Source: Cymodocea nodosa (Eukaryota > Streptophyta > Magnoliopsida > Alismatales > Cymodoceaceae). From it: DNA of 64,000 nt. The translations under genes were made by a program, and so were the position numbers. The stretch lies in the NCBI GenBank assembly GCA_036874045.1, contig CM072336.1:10692501-10756500 (forward strand), read 5' to 3'. Below are positions 10,811 through 21,712 of the stretch, piece by piece; position 1 is the first letter of the stretch, and every line of letters starts with the position of its first letter. The notes under the pieces were generated by a model, which made no database searches, had not been told where the DNA came from, and saw nothing but the letters and a program-made list of their open reading frames with translations.

Positions 10811-10985
10811 TGTTTATTGAATATAAATTTGAATTGTTAACAATCAAACAGTTCTCAAGTTCTTCAGCAATTCCCTATGGGATCGACCTGTACTTGCACA
10901 CTGATACAATAGACACTATGCACTTGTAGTTAAAGTACAAATTGGAATTAATATCTAAATTGTATTAAAGGTTGTTTGTTTACTT

Positions 10986-11583
10986 CTAAAAGAGAGAATA
11001 GGCATAAAGATAAATTAATTAAGTAAAACAGAAGTAACAAATCCAAGTTTTTCTAGTGTAGTGCTGGGAAAACCCAAACACTAACTTAACGAGTTAAACA
11101 TGTACATCTCATGTGATATACTAAAGCATTTAAATTCAACACGTGCATAATTCTAACTTAACAAGTTCAGATATTTTGGATACTTACGAACCTAACTATT
11201 CGATGCCTAGATGCATTTCAGATAGTTAACAGATAACTTACCAAAAATCTACTTAAGTCATGCATTAAGGTTTCAACACGTGTACTCCAGGAAATAATAA
11301 AATATTCTTCTATCATTAAAAACATAACTATCTGGTACATGCAATATAACTCTCCGAAATAACAAAAAATTCGGATACTTAAGAATTTCACAACCTGCAA
11401 TTTATCGACAGTTCAGAAATGTACTAAATTAACATTAATTCCTTGAAATTATGTAGATTCCTTCATTAAAGCATATAACAGTGCAATTATAACATAATGG
11501 CTTAATTCTCATATGATAAGCTAAATATTATGCAATTAACCATCATTTAACCATTCATATTATGCACTTTTTCATTCTAAAGA
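10986..11583 (-). repeat. Partial 3' LTR of X2
   Basis: On the minus strand this starts at 11583 after a polypurine tract, with TCTTTAGAATG where X1 has TGTTTAGAATG (the terminal G is mutated). It matches 9002-9450 of X1, then keeps a segment (11090-11180) that X1 lacks but the copia LTRs have. That segment is AACTTAACGAGTTAAACATG with CACGTG-like boxes and a second AACTTAACAAGTTC. The 3' half of the LTR is missing. The join to the X1 LTR lies between about 10950 and 11090 and cannot be fixed by eye. Confidence 0.7.
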
Positions 11584-11596
11584 CTTCCCCCATACT
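11584..11596 (-). promoter_or_regulatory. Polypurine tract of X2
   Basis: On the minus strand it reads GTATGGGGGAAG, directly before the LTR start. It is the same tract as in X1 (8989-9001). Confidence 0.75.
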
Positions 11597-13402
11597 TAAA
11601 TTTTGCTAGTCCCTTAGCAAACTAAGATCTAACTAGTTAGTCTTTCTAAAGTGCTAGAATTAATTCTTCCTTTTGTTCTTCTTCAGAATAATAAATTAGA
11701 TTACTATATAGATATTCTGTATTTTTTAGTAATCTATTTTAACATTGTTTTCTCCTTTACAACCTGCAAATATATTTAAAACATAAGTAAATTATATACA
11801 AAATACATTAGCATCACATAGGTGTTAATTATATTATCATTTTTCTTCTTCTTTTCAACATTTGTCATCCTAAATTTTCCAATATGATTTCCAAAATAAA
11901 TTTCAACTACATACGAATACAAACACAATCCAATTCAATATGATTAAAACAAGTAGAATAAAGAATTGTATCTTAGATAAACAACTTCAAAAGTTTATTC
12001 TAAATTCATACTTTAGCAATTTTAAATAATAGAAAATATACTCAATTCAAAAGATATCTGTATTTCACAAAACAATTGTATCTTTTCAGAACAGTATATG
12101 TATATTTGCACTTTAAAAGTTAATTTGACAAGCTTGAATTATACAAGAGCTTTCTAGTGTACCCATGTATCAAGCTTTCAGTCAACAATCCTAGAATGTA
12201 TCAGGATCTTAGGTTGCCGGATTTAAAGAGTCCTTTTCAAGTCAACAATCCTTACATACCTATCTACTCAAGTACAAAAGGCTCGTGATCAAACAAGTCA
12301 ATAAACTCTCAAAGTTTTTTTTTCTTTTTTTCCTCTTTTTTCTTTTCAACATAATATATATACGTATTTCATTAATACAAATGCAATAAAACACAAATCT
12401 CATATAGTTTTGCTTCTATTATTTACTGAAAATATAAATCCATATCAATAAACTCATACTTTTTCTGTAGTTTAATAAGATCTACACATAAATCATTCTA
12501 CAAGTTTAATCAATCAAATTAAATGTATCCTTGATCATATGTATTTCATTTAATCCAAAAATCAACATTTCATCTCTTCCAGGATTTTAGATAATTTATT
12601 GTGTTTTAGTTAAGCATTCTGATTTCTTTTTAAAATCGTCAAACTGCTAAACTCATAAAATTCAGCAAAAACATAAAATACTATATCTAGATTTGTATGA
12701 ATAGTAAAATTCTGTAGCATCTTATATAATATTCAAGTAGTTACAGTTCTTAAAAATTTTATAGTTTCAATTATCAGATAGTTACAGTAAATTCATAAAA
12801 AAATTTTCAATTTCCACAAAACTTTTGCAATACCATTCTAATTCCTCTAATTAACAAAATTACATGGTTGTTACTTTAATTACCTCCCCCCCATACCTAC
12901 ATTTTACATTGTCCTCAATGTAAAAGATTTTACAATAAATACAGTAATTGTAGCAGACATGAATATTGTTTCATTGACTTAGCACCTAACTCAACGAACT
13001 TAATTCATTGAGTTAATGAATAACTCTCCGAGCTGAGTTTAAATATAAATTCAGGATAAGTAATCAATTACATACCTTGTCCTTTTGTATCTCCTTCAAT
13101 ATCTTTCGATTTTTTATTTTGAAAAACTTTTCATTCGCAAATAAAAGCAGAATATATAACAAAATAATAAAACATAACTTGTTAAATCAATGTCTTGTGT
13201 GGAACCTAGGCTCCTATGCCTTTGGTGGCTCACAAGCAAGCTAGTTGGTTTCCTAGAACAGATACCAACAAACTGGATTGATATTTTGTTTTTTTTTCCT
13301 TATAAAATAAAACTAAAAATAAATTTTTTTCTCTTCTTTTTCTTTTTCTTTTCTAAAAATAAATGCAAAATACACACAACATTAAAAACACAGAATTATA
13401 AT
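11597..13402 (-). other. 3' noncoding region of X2 with copia-shared module
   Basis: This is the counterpart of 7229-8988. It includes the module shared with the copia elements (about 11700-12740), with TTGTACTTGAGTAGATAGG on the minus strand near 12255-12275. The extra purine-rich tract (GTATGGGGGGGAGG on the minus strand) is at about 12885-12898. A palindrome AACTCAACGAACTTAATTC with TTGAGTTA is at 12989-13015, inserted relative to X1. I see no ORF. Confidence 0.75.
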
Positions 13403-14539
13403 TTAAGAACATGATTGAAAAGTGGTAACAAATGGAATAAACGTGTCAGTCCATGCAAACTTTTTAAGCATAATTCTTCTTGCTATTAATTTTGTTTTAA
13501 TAAAGTTTGTTTTCCTTTTTAGTTTGTAAACTTGCAGTATGTTATCAATGCTAAATATAAGTGTATTACTATTAATGAAATGAAATGCAGAAAGGGATCC
13601 TCTTCTATTCTAAGATAATGTAGCTATTTCTATTTCTACATCTATTTCAATATATTCTTCTTTCCACTTCCATTCATTTAGGTCTTTCATAATCCATATT
13701 TGAAATTTCCTCAATTCATCCCACCATCTTATCAGACATAAAGTAGGATAATCATATTCATTATACCACATTCCTAATTGAATTTTATCATATTCTGCAG
13801 ATGGGGGTTTAGCTATATCAGTCGGTATAGGTAATATTTCTATGAAATCATCATAACTATCTATGCTTACTATGTATAAATCAGACCTAAATGCAACTGA
13901 TATATCTGTGACTAGATATATATATCCATCAAGTATGACATGCATGTTGTTAATTAATGCTTTTTGTCCTAGATATATCATAGTAATTTCAGTCCAAGAT
14001 CTATTCAGAAAATTATACACACTTAAGCAAAAATCTTCATCCCAATTTCCAGTTGGTCTCCAACAATATAATTTTTCAAGAATGGTCAAATTTTTATCAG
14101 AAAATATTAAAGCTAACCCCCAATTTTCAGTTGGTACTTCAACTCTTTTAGGCCTTCTTATATTCCATTCTTCTCTTGTGATAGGATTTCTAATCAAAAT
14201 GTCGAGTAACAGAATTGCATACCTTAGTTTGGTTCTGTATATAATTAATCATTCATCTATCCCCATAATAAGATCTATTCCTTCTAATGTATTGGGTGGA
14301 ATTCCAACAGTTTCTTCCATATTCAGATATTCATAGCAGATTGAACTACGATTAAATGACTTCCATAAAAATCCATCTCTAATCTTAGTCATTTTTGCAG
14401 CTTGTAATCCATAAAAATATTTTTCTCTCACACAGTCTTTGATTTCCTTTGATACACAACACAATCTGCATAAATCTTTAGCTGACAGGTTACTCAGTAC
14501 TTCCCTCAATGCAACCAATGGTAATTTCATTAATTCCAT
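13403..14539 (-). pseudogene. F-box protein gene carried by element X2
   Basis: The frame runs from ATG 14539 to TAA 13403-13405, 378 codons, and aligns along its length with the X1 gene at 6089-7228. The F-box lies at residues ~4-40 (LPLVALREVLSNLSAKDL, then CRLCCVSKEIKDCV). The C-terminal part holds KLYCWRPTGNWDEDF, WWDELRKFQIWIM and IYLVTDISVAF. Two nonsense changes are visible, TGA at 14249-14251 and TAG near 13610, where X1 has Gly and Trp codons. They differ from those of X1, so each copy decayed on its own after the ancestor was open throughout. The open reading in the ancestor suggests selection or recent capture. I cannot name the target of the protein or a closest host gene. Confidence 0.83.
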
Positions 14540-14771
14540 CTGCTGTGATTCTGTATAACATAAACAAAAAATTAACAGAGACAAAATTAACATAGCTACT
14601 TACTTACCCTCATGGAGTTAGGTCATAACTCAACAGACTAAGTTCGTTGAGTTAAGTAATAACTCTACGATACAACTAACTATAATTAAACTTACACTTT
14701 TTTCTTCTTTTTTTATATATATATTTTTTTATATTTACTATAATATACATAGTTACTTTAGTTATATTGCC
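14540..14771 (-). other. F-box to gag spacer in X2
   Basis: Counterpart of 5899-6088. Contains a palindrome of the AACTCAACA/TTCGTTGAGTT type at about 14626-14662 and long T runs near 14698-14735. Confidence 0.5.
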
Positions 14772-14792
14772 TCATTCAGCTTCCCTCCCATA

Positions 14793-14797
14793 GGAGG
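14793..14797. repeat. Target site duplication GGAGG, left of element A
   Basis: The same five bases are at 26171-26175, right of element A. Joining the flanks at one copy restores homology with X1 gag. Confidence 0.85.
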
Positions 14798-15363
14798 TGT
14801 AGGATCGTATGGCTACACAAGAGGGGGGTGAATTGTGTATTTTTAATATTTTTTGAAATATAATTGAAACTTTAAAACACAAAAACAAGTCGAGACATTG
14901 TTTTCATAAAATCATTTTTATTCAAGGTTTCAATTACAATATACAATTCAATTCTCCTTAGAAATTGTAGATGCAATTATATTTCGATACCATTTTCATC
15001 TATACAATTTCATAACTACAAACAGAGAAAACTAATTTGCAGAATTTAAAACATTTCTCCTTGTTTGAGATCTTTCTTCTTCTTCTTCTTCTTCTTCTTT
15101 TTCTTCAGCAATTCTTTAGTGACGAATATCTTGTCTTTTTATGCTTCACCGAATTTGCTTTCTTTTAATACTTCAAATCTTCAGTGACGAAAATCTTACC
15201 TTTTTATGCTTCACTAAATTTTCTTTCACTTGAGAGATTTTTCCCGAAGAGGTGTTTTTGATCCCTGAAAAAGATTTTTCTTTTGGTGTGCAGGAATGGA
15301 TTGATCCTTGAAAAGATTTTTCGTTTTGTGTTCAAGGGCAAATTGATCAACGAGAACTCTATG

Positions 15364-15372
15364 CCTTTTATA
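15364..15372 (-). promoter_or_regulatory. TATA box of copia LTR (element A, 3' LTR)
   Basis: The minus strand reads TATAAAAGG. The same box is at 24974-24982 (A, 5' LTR), 26810-26818 and 37018-37026 (B) and 52169-52177 (C, 5' LTR). In the truncated 3' LTR of C it is mutated (TTTCATA). Transcription would begin some 25-35 bases further on in the minus direction. Confidence 0.7.
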
Positions 15373-15671
15373 CTATATCTTCATTTCATGCATATCCTTC
15401 ACGTTTAACCACTACTAGTTTTCCACTTCTCCACGTCTTTTCTTTTTCCTTCATCGAAACACACACGTTCTAACCTACATTTATATTTCGAATTTTCTTT
15501 ATTCATCAGTCCTAGATCTCTGAAAAATTTCCTGCAAAATAAACTTTCTCATCCAAAAATTTTTCATCAGTGTAATAAGAAGTCGTTACTTTAATGTTAA
15601 CTAAACGAGTAACACAAGTATATATATATAACTTAACGTTTCTAACATAACGAGTTCACCATGTGCCATTT

Positions 15672-16245
15672 CACGTGACAAGTACTATAGCTAACTCAAC
15701 GAACTAAGTCCGTGGTGTTAAGCTAACTCAACGAACCAGCTTAACCTTTCTTTTAGAAGGTTAAACGATAACTCACCGAAAACAGTTTAAGTTTCAAATA
15801 GTTATAGATGTAAGTCACCGAAAAACTCTTTATATTATAAAACTAGTGAGACACGTGTCAAGACCTGAAAACATAACTTAGTTACCTTTCAGATAGTTAC
15901 GACTGTAAGTCTCCGAAAAAATTTTAACTCACCGATTCAGTAATAAACAAATGTTTTTATAATAAGAATTTTACCACGTGCAAAAATAACAACTTAAGTT
16001 TATAACGCTAACCTAACGCGTTGCCTTAGTGTTCAATATAGCAACTCAACGCGTTTAGTTATGTTAACTTAACGAGTTAAACATGTGCACCTCACGTGAT
16101 ACAATACAACATTCGTAACTTATAATTTCACCACGTGTATAACACTAACTTAACGAGTTCGTCTCTTCTTTTACTCACTAACTTAACGAGTTATCACGTG
16201 ACCTATTTTAACCTTTAAGCCTCTAACTTAACGAGTTCTCACGTG
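15672..16245. promoter_or_regulatory. Seven CACGTG (G-box) motifs in one LTR
   Basis: Cores lie at 15672-15677, 15852-15857, 15975-15980, 16093-16098, 16132-16137, 16195-16200 and 16240-16245, upstream of the TATA box in the direction of transcription. They alternate with AACTTAACGAGTT repeats (for example 16075-16088, 16146-16158, 16190 and 16226). CACGTG is the core bound by plant bZIP and bHLH factors and is part of ABA-response elements. The other LTRs keep most of these sites. Confidence 0.8.
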
Positions 16246-16561
16246 ATCTCTATACAAACAAAACTCTAACTTAACGAGTTGTCTAAACGTGCATTGTTCA
16301 TGATACAGAAGATATAACATTAAAACATATCATGCTTTTCAATAAAAAAACACACGTTAACTTAATGTTTAGTTAAATGAGAAATTAATGCAACAAAATG
16401 ACTAGTTATTAACTTTAGATCCAATACAGATAAGTATTTATATCAGTAAGCTTTTTCTGTATTAATTGATGATTTTAATTTCTTTTCACAAGCAATAGTA
16501 ATTGAGCAAATATGATTATTTTCATTCAGCGCACATCATCAAAACAAAAATACTCAACAAT

Positions 16562-16573
16562 CTCCCCCTTTTT
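16562..16573 (-). promoter_or_regulatory. Polypurine tract of element A
   Basis: The minus strand reads AAAAAGGGGGAG, two bases before the LTR start TGTTGAG. A second identical tract preceded by GACA lies at 16868-16879. Multiple polypurine tracts are a known Sirevirus trait. The corresponding pairs are 27862-27873 and 28168-28179 (B) and 42817-42828 and 43168-43179 (C). Confidence 0.9.
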
Positions 16574-17079
16574 GATGATGACAAAACCATATTAAATCAA
16601 TTATGAAATATGTTTAACTCAACAAAGCACCTTCGTTGGGTTAACTTTTAATTCAACAAACTTGTTTGTTGACTTAAGTTCACTTAAGCTTATTTCTATT
16701 GTTTGTGTAAATTTTACCTCTCAGAACTAAAACTCTCAGATATCAATAATTATATAAGTATCAGTTTTCTAATTATCATCTGTCAGATTACAATAACCAT
16801 TTAAATAGCATCTCCTTTTATAATATTTATATGCAATTAAGATCATAATCATCTTTTTATAATATTTCTCCCCCTTTTTGTCATTAATTAAAAAGATAAT
16901 TACAGAGAATATATATATATATAAGAGAATTACAACAACTCTTTCTGTAAACAAGAATAATAATTGAACACATTTACAGAAAAATGTATTGTTCAATGAA
17001 TCAAACAAGTAATACAAACATTACATTTTGTATTCAGAAACAAACAAAAATAGTTATCGACCCCTCTTAAGTATATCAC
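16574..17079 (-). other. Noncoding stretch between env-like ORF and LTR, A
   Basis: About 500 bases of AT-rich sequence. They contain the second polypurine tract and an AACCCAACGAAGGTG palindrome arm near 16624-16640. The same layout occurs in B (27874-28355) and C (42829-43344). No ORF is credible. Confidence 0.7.
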
Positions 17080-19305
17080 TTATGCATTACATATTTTATC
17101 TCCTAGATGCCTAATATCATTTCTAATGTCGTTAAGCACTGCATCTAAGTCAGGAGGTAGCTGGGTTTGCTGTTTTGCTTGAACTGAATAACTTTTTTGT
17201 TGTTGTTGTATATGGTCTGTATCAGGTTGTTGTTGTTGTTGTCGTTGAGGTTTATGCATGGCCTGGAATTTTTGCAAATCCTTGACACTAAAATCTCTCA
17301 TGCCTTTAGTTTCAGAGGGCCAATCAGATAAAGTCAATTGGCTTGCAAGGATTCTACATACAGCATCACCATAAAATAACTTTGAACTCATATGATGTAG
17401 TTGAGACATAAAAACATCAAACCAATTTATTTGAATTCTATTCAGCAGGCCATAAGTTGCATATAAACAGCTTCTGCTGACTTCCAAATTGTGTCCAAGT
17501 CTCTGAAATAAATTTGCAATAAACCTTGCCTCTGCATTCAGATTTTCCATTAATCTCATTTCAGAATATACATCTGGAATTTCTGATAAAGACTGAATGT
17601 TCCATTCCAGTTGTCTTATAATGTCAAATCTGTTGGTAACAACAACACTTTCATTCTTTAATCCTAAAACTTCAAAAATTAACTCAGGAGACAATATAAA
17701 CTCCAGTTCATTTATTTGAGTTTTCAGAAAATTTCCATTCTTAACCAGATTGCTATAAAAAGCTGCAATAAGCTCTGTGTATTGCTTCCATTTCATTCCA
17801 ACTAGCAAGAATTTAATGAGGCCTTGAAACTCAAACAAATCTCTTATTTCCATCAAATTTTTGAATTTTATTGGACGAGCATGCAGAATCTAACATGTAA
17901 TCAAATTATTGTATTTCTGCAATGCTTCTTCAGATCTAAAATGAATTGCATTACCTTGAATTTTTAATATTGTACACAAAGAAGGTGATACCTGAAGCCG
18001 TGATTCAGAGTTTAATTCATCTCCAAGAACTTCTTCTTCAAAATGAATGTCTTGTTGTTCCTCTTCCAAAATATTATCTTGAAGCTACTCAGGTAAGCTT
18101 GATTCTTCAGCTTCAACAGTGTTAGGAACATTGTCAATATGCTCAACATTCATCTGTTCAGTCTCTATAGAATGTTCAGAGTTCAATTTTTCCACAAATT
18201 CTACAACCGGTGTATTTGTCTGTAATTGTTCATTTTGTTCAACAGATAATTCTATGGATTCATGCTGTGAATTCTCAGACTCTACTTCTATAGATTCCGT
18301 AGAAGGCTAGTTAACTTTAAGCTCTTCTGGAGTCTTAACAATTTCAATATCTACTACTCCAGACAATTCAGCCTTTGAACTAGTTACTGCTTCAACATTG
18401 TCAATTATATTTGCAATAACTTATTCAATGTCAGGTGCCTGATGCTCTGATTTGTCAATATCTACATCATCAGGACTTGTACTAATAGAAAAACTTGAGC
18501 TCATATTTGACTTGGATTTCTTCTCAAGTTTTCTAGCAAGGGAAAATAAAGTCTCATTATTTTCATTAGTTTCAGTGTGTTCGGAACTGATGAGTTTATC
18601 AGATGCACAATAAGGTACAATGTCTAGACATACATTGTCCTTTGGAAATAAATTTTCATCTGATTTTCCATTTTCAATAGACTTTGTTTCCTTAGACATA
18701 ATTTTTCTGACTTTCCTTCTTCTATAACATTTTTGTTTCTCCTTTTCAAGTATTACTGTTTTCTTATCAAATTGCTCCATAAAAGTTTTCTGCTTTAATT
18801 CTTCTAAGGCACTTTCTATTGCAACGGCCTTTCGAAGACTGTCAACTTTTGTTTTGTCTACAGCAATATCTGATTCTACTTGTTTTGAATATAAAGGAGT
18901 AGGGATAGCTGATTCATGCTCTTCCTCAAATGCATGTAGTCTTGTACCGTTTATAGGAGTTTGAGGAGTTCTATTTGATGAACCTACACCTTTTTCCAAA
19001 TATTTTGCATACTGTTCCAAAAATGCAATCTCAACACATTTCATTCTGTATTCTCTATCAAATTTACTACGAATACCAATGTATATAATATTTGCATCAG
19101 TATGTTGAAGTTCTTGTCTAACTTCATCTAATATACCTTGAGGAAAGAAGTAATCTCTATAAAGTTATGCTAACCTTTTGTCCACTCGAAATATTTTCTT
19201 AAACCAAGTACGTGGAACTTCATCATTCTCTATTTCTTTTCCTTTTGCATCTCTTCTGCTTTTGCCTTTTTCTCTGCCACGACCTTTGTAGAACTTGGAG
19301 ACCAT
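17080..19305 (-). pseudogene. Env-like ORF of element A
   Basis: The frame starts MVSKFYKGRGR at 19305 and is about 740 codons long. From the N-terminus it has a basic start; the motif TWFKKIFRVDKRLA; a helical segment (EELKQKTFMEQFDKK); a long acidic middle rich in Glu and Ser; and a conserved C-terminal domain with LFEFQGLIKFL, AFYSNLVKNG, LSPELIFEVLGLKNE and NRIQINWFDVF. A Gln-rich stretch follows (RQQQQQPDTD). At least five in-frame stops are present (near 19165, 18420, 18308, 18089 and 17888). A one-base deletion near the end, relative to B, gives the stop at 17080. Sireviruses often carry an ORF called env-like after pol. I see no signal peptide or membrane anchor, so the envelope name is only positional. 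The C-terminal domain recalls the plant transposon protein domain PF20167, not confirmed. Confidence 0.8.
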
Positions 19306-20893
19306 CGTCGCAGGTTGTAACAGCAACAAGCGGGAAACATTTTCTTGACAAAGTTTACAAATAACCTAGTGCGCGTGTAAGAAGTGTTTAAATAGGGTTT
19401 TTAGGCGTATAACTCAACGTGAAGAGAAGTCGGGTTTAGAAATTAAATAAATATTGAATAAAGTTTATTCAATCAAGGTACCCGAAATATTCAAGTATAA
19501 CTCATTGAGTTAACTAACCTTACGAGTAAAATGTTGTCTAGAGGGAGTTTTACATGTTACCTTATCTAACATAGCGTCTAGTTAGTACACTTAAAACAAT
19601 TTTCGAATGCTTCCAACTAAAACGTTCCGAAAACAACATACAAGCTAAACTTAACATTATCTTAAGAACATTGTAAACTATTTGATCATTTTGTCCTTTG
19701 AATCTAAAATAGTTTATTTGTCTTTGTAAATTATTTCATCAAGATTTTAAGAGGACAGTAATTTAGATTAACTAAGATTTGTATTCTAAATTATATTAAT
19801 CTGTTTTCAACAATGTTAATCCTCCCCCTACAAATATACTTCAAATATATTCAATTAAAATACAAAATATACTTGTAGTGACAATAGATGTTAAATATAA
19901 CTGTACTATTAAATCTTCTTTTCAGAGACTTCCATTATCCTGACATGATCAAAAATGATTTCCAGAATCAATTCCTACTGTATATGAAAGAAAACACAAC
20001 TTTGAACTCAATGTGATTAATTCAAGGAGAATAAAAGAATGTATCTCAAATAAACGTTTTCAAAAGTAGTAATGTTGATTCAATAAATCAGTAGTCATAT
20101 TGGTATAAACTATATGCGATTCAAAGATATCTGTAATTAATGAAACAACTTTTTCTTTTCAAAACAGTAAATATTGATAATTTTCTTTAAAAGTTAGTTT
20201 GAAAAGCTTGAATCATACAAGAGCTTTCTAATGTACCCATGTAATGAGCTATGAGTTAACAATCCCTAATCTGATCAGGACCTTAGGTTGCCAGATTTAA
20301 AGAATCCTTTTTTAGGACAACAATCCTTACATACCTATCTGCTCAAGTACAAAAGGCTCGTGATCAAACTGATCAATAAACTCTCAAAGATTTTCACTTT
20401 GTAAGCACTTTTCATTTTAAGCACAGTATATATGTATTCCATTAGTACAGATGCAATAAAACACAAATCTCATACAATTTTTACTTCTATGATTGCATTG
20501 AGAATATGAATCAGTTTCAATAAGCTTATACTTTTGATTAACAGTTTAAGATGAGTTACATATAACTTATTCTACAAGTTTAATCAATTAAGTCAAATTT
20601 ATGCATGATCATATGCATTTTCCTTGATTCAAAGAAAACATTTAATCAAAATTTCAGAACGTCAGAAGTATTTAATGTTTTTCATTTACACTTCAACTTA
20701 AAATTGTAAAAACCATTAAAATTGATAAACTACTTTAAAATCAATAAGATACTACTATGATTTTACAGTAAATACATAGTATCTTAAGCAGCAGTTTAGA
20801 TATTACTTTAGAAATTTATAATAAGTATATAATATCTATGAGGTGAACAACATCATTAATAATATTTATCTTTTTATGTGGAGTTTAAACATT
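19306..20893 (-). other. Post-pol noncoding module of element A
   Basis: 1.6 kb without a credible ORF, conserved in D, B and C. The pol-proximal ~1.1 kb (about 19850-20890) is homologous to the 3' noncoding regions of X1 and X2. Near 19400-19510 are the arms AACTCAACGTG and CATTGAGTTAAC. Confidence 0.8.
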
Positions 20894-21712
20894 TTACACA
20901 TCACATAGCCTACAAATACCCAAATTTAATCTAATGTTGCAGAATGTATTTTCGTCTAGAGGTTTTGTAAATATATCAGCTAATTAATTTTTACTAGACA
21001 CAAATTCTAATTTAATTTTTCTTTTAATTACGTTATCTCTTAAAAAATGATGTCTAACCTCTATATGTTTTGCTCTTGAATGTAATATAGGATTTTTGGA
21101 AAGATTTATTGCAGAACTACTATCACAATAAATCTCAATTGTATCATAAGATAATCCAAAATCTTCTAAAGTTTGCCTTATCCACAGAATCTGAGTGCAA
21201 CATAGTGCAGCAACAACATATTCAGCTTCTGTAGTAGAAAGTGCTACACAGTTTTGCTTTTTACTAAACCATGACACCAAATTATTTCCCAATAATTGGC
21301 ATGTGCCACTGGTACTCTTTCTATCAGATATAGATCCTGCATAATCAGCATCAGTATATCCTATACGATCTATTGAATTATCCTTAGAATAATACAGTCT
21401 GAAATTTTTAGTTCCTTGTATATATCTAAATATTCTTTTAACTACAATTAAGTGTGATTCCTTAGGATTAGATTGAAATCTATCACAAACACACACAGCA
21501 AACATAATATCAGGTCTACTAGCAGTCAAATAAAGTAAAGAACCAATCATACTTCTGTATTTTCTTTGATCTATAGATTTTCCTATGTCATCAATATCTA
21601 ACTTTAAAGTAGTACTCATACGAGTTCCTCGAATCCTTGTATAATTAAAATTAAATTTCTTAAGCATTTCATCTGCATATTTTTCCTAATTTAAAAATAT
21701 ACCTTTATCTTT
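20894..21712 (-). pseudogene. pol: End of RT and RNase H of element A
   Basis: The open block 21667-20984 carries KYRSMIGSLLYLTASRPDI, then the RNase H motifs YTDADYAGS, CVALSTTEAEYVVAALC, IYCDSSSAINLSKN and HIEVRHHFLRDNVI. A stop at 20984 interrupts FVSSKN and LADIFTKPL, and pol ends at 20894. The YVDD part of RT is missing. The block joins directly to the protease region at about 21704-21714 through a shared TTTAT, which marks an internal deletion of roughly 2.5 kb compared with C. Confidence 0.9.

Larger units (their letters stand above)
3372..10985 (+). mobile_element. Gypsy-derived element X1 (gag plus F-box), 5' truncated
   Basis: This plus-strand element holds, in order, the tail of an env-like ORF, a spacer with palindromes, a Ty3/gypsy-type gag, an F-box gene, a long 3' noncoding region, a polypurine tract (8989-9001) and a 3' LTR starting with TG at 9002. 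No protease, RT or integrase lies between gag and the LTR, so this part looks non-autonomous. The 5' end is lost at the junction with element D near 3372-3381. The right end, around 10950-10990, abuts a second copy in opposite orientation. A homologous arrangement, X2, shows that the gene order is a family feature and not an accident of this locus. Confidence 0.8.
9002..10985 (+). repeat. 3' LTR of X1 (gypsy type)
   Basis: The LTR opens TGTTTAGAATG right after the polypurine tract. It holds a promoter-like part (9380-9500) with palindromes, a CACGTG at 9499-9504 and a TATAAAATA at 9482-9490. A GC-richer, purine-rich leader-like part follows (9740-10250). A 3' part near 10870-10945 carries CCCTATGGGATCGACCTG and GTACTTGCACACTG. 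Plant Athila/Tat LTRs often carry such a sequence near the 3' end, and the solo LTR at 59131-61757 has the same motif. The exact 3' end is not defined because it abuts the inverted X2 copy. There is no primer site after it, as expected for a 3' LTR. Confidence 0.7.
14798..16559 (-). repeat. 3' LTR of element A
   Basis: 1762 bp. On the minus strand it opens TGTTGAGTATTTTTG at 16559 and closes CATACGATCCTACA at 14798. It holds a palindrome-rich U3 part (about 15640-16300) with seven CACGTG boxes, a TATA box and a transcribed R/U5 part with a CTT microsatellite (15070-15098). Confidence 0.95.

Noticed and set aside
13863..14336. 157-codon plus-strand ORF
   Set aside because: Antisense of the X2 F-box gene.
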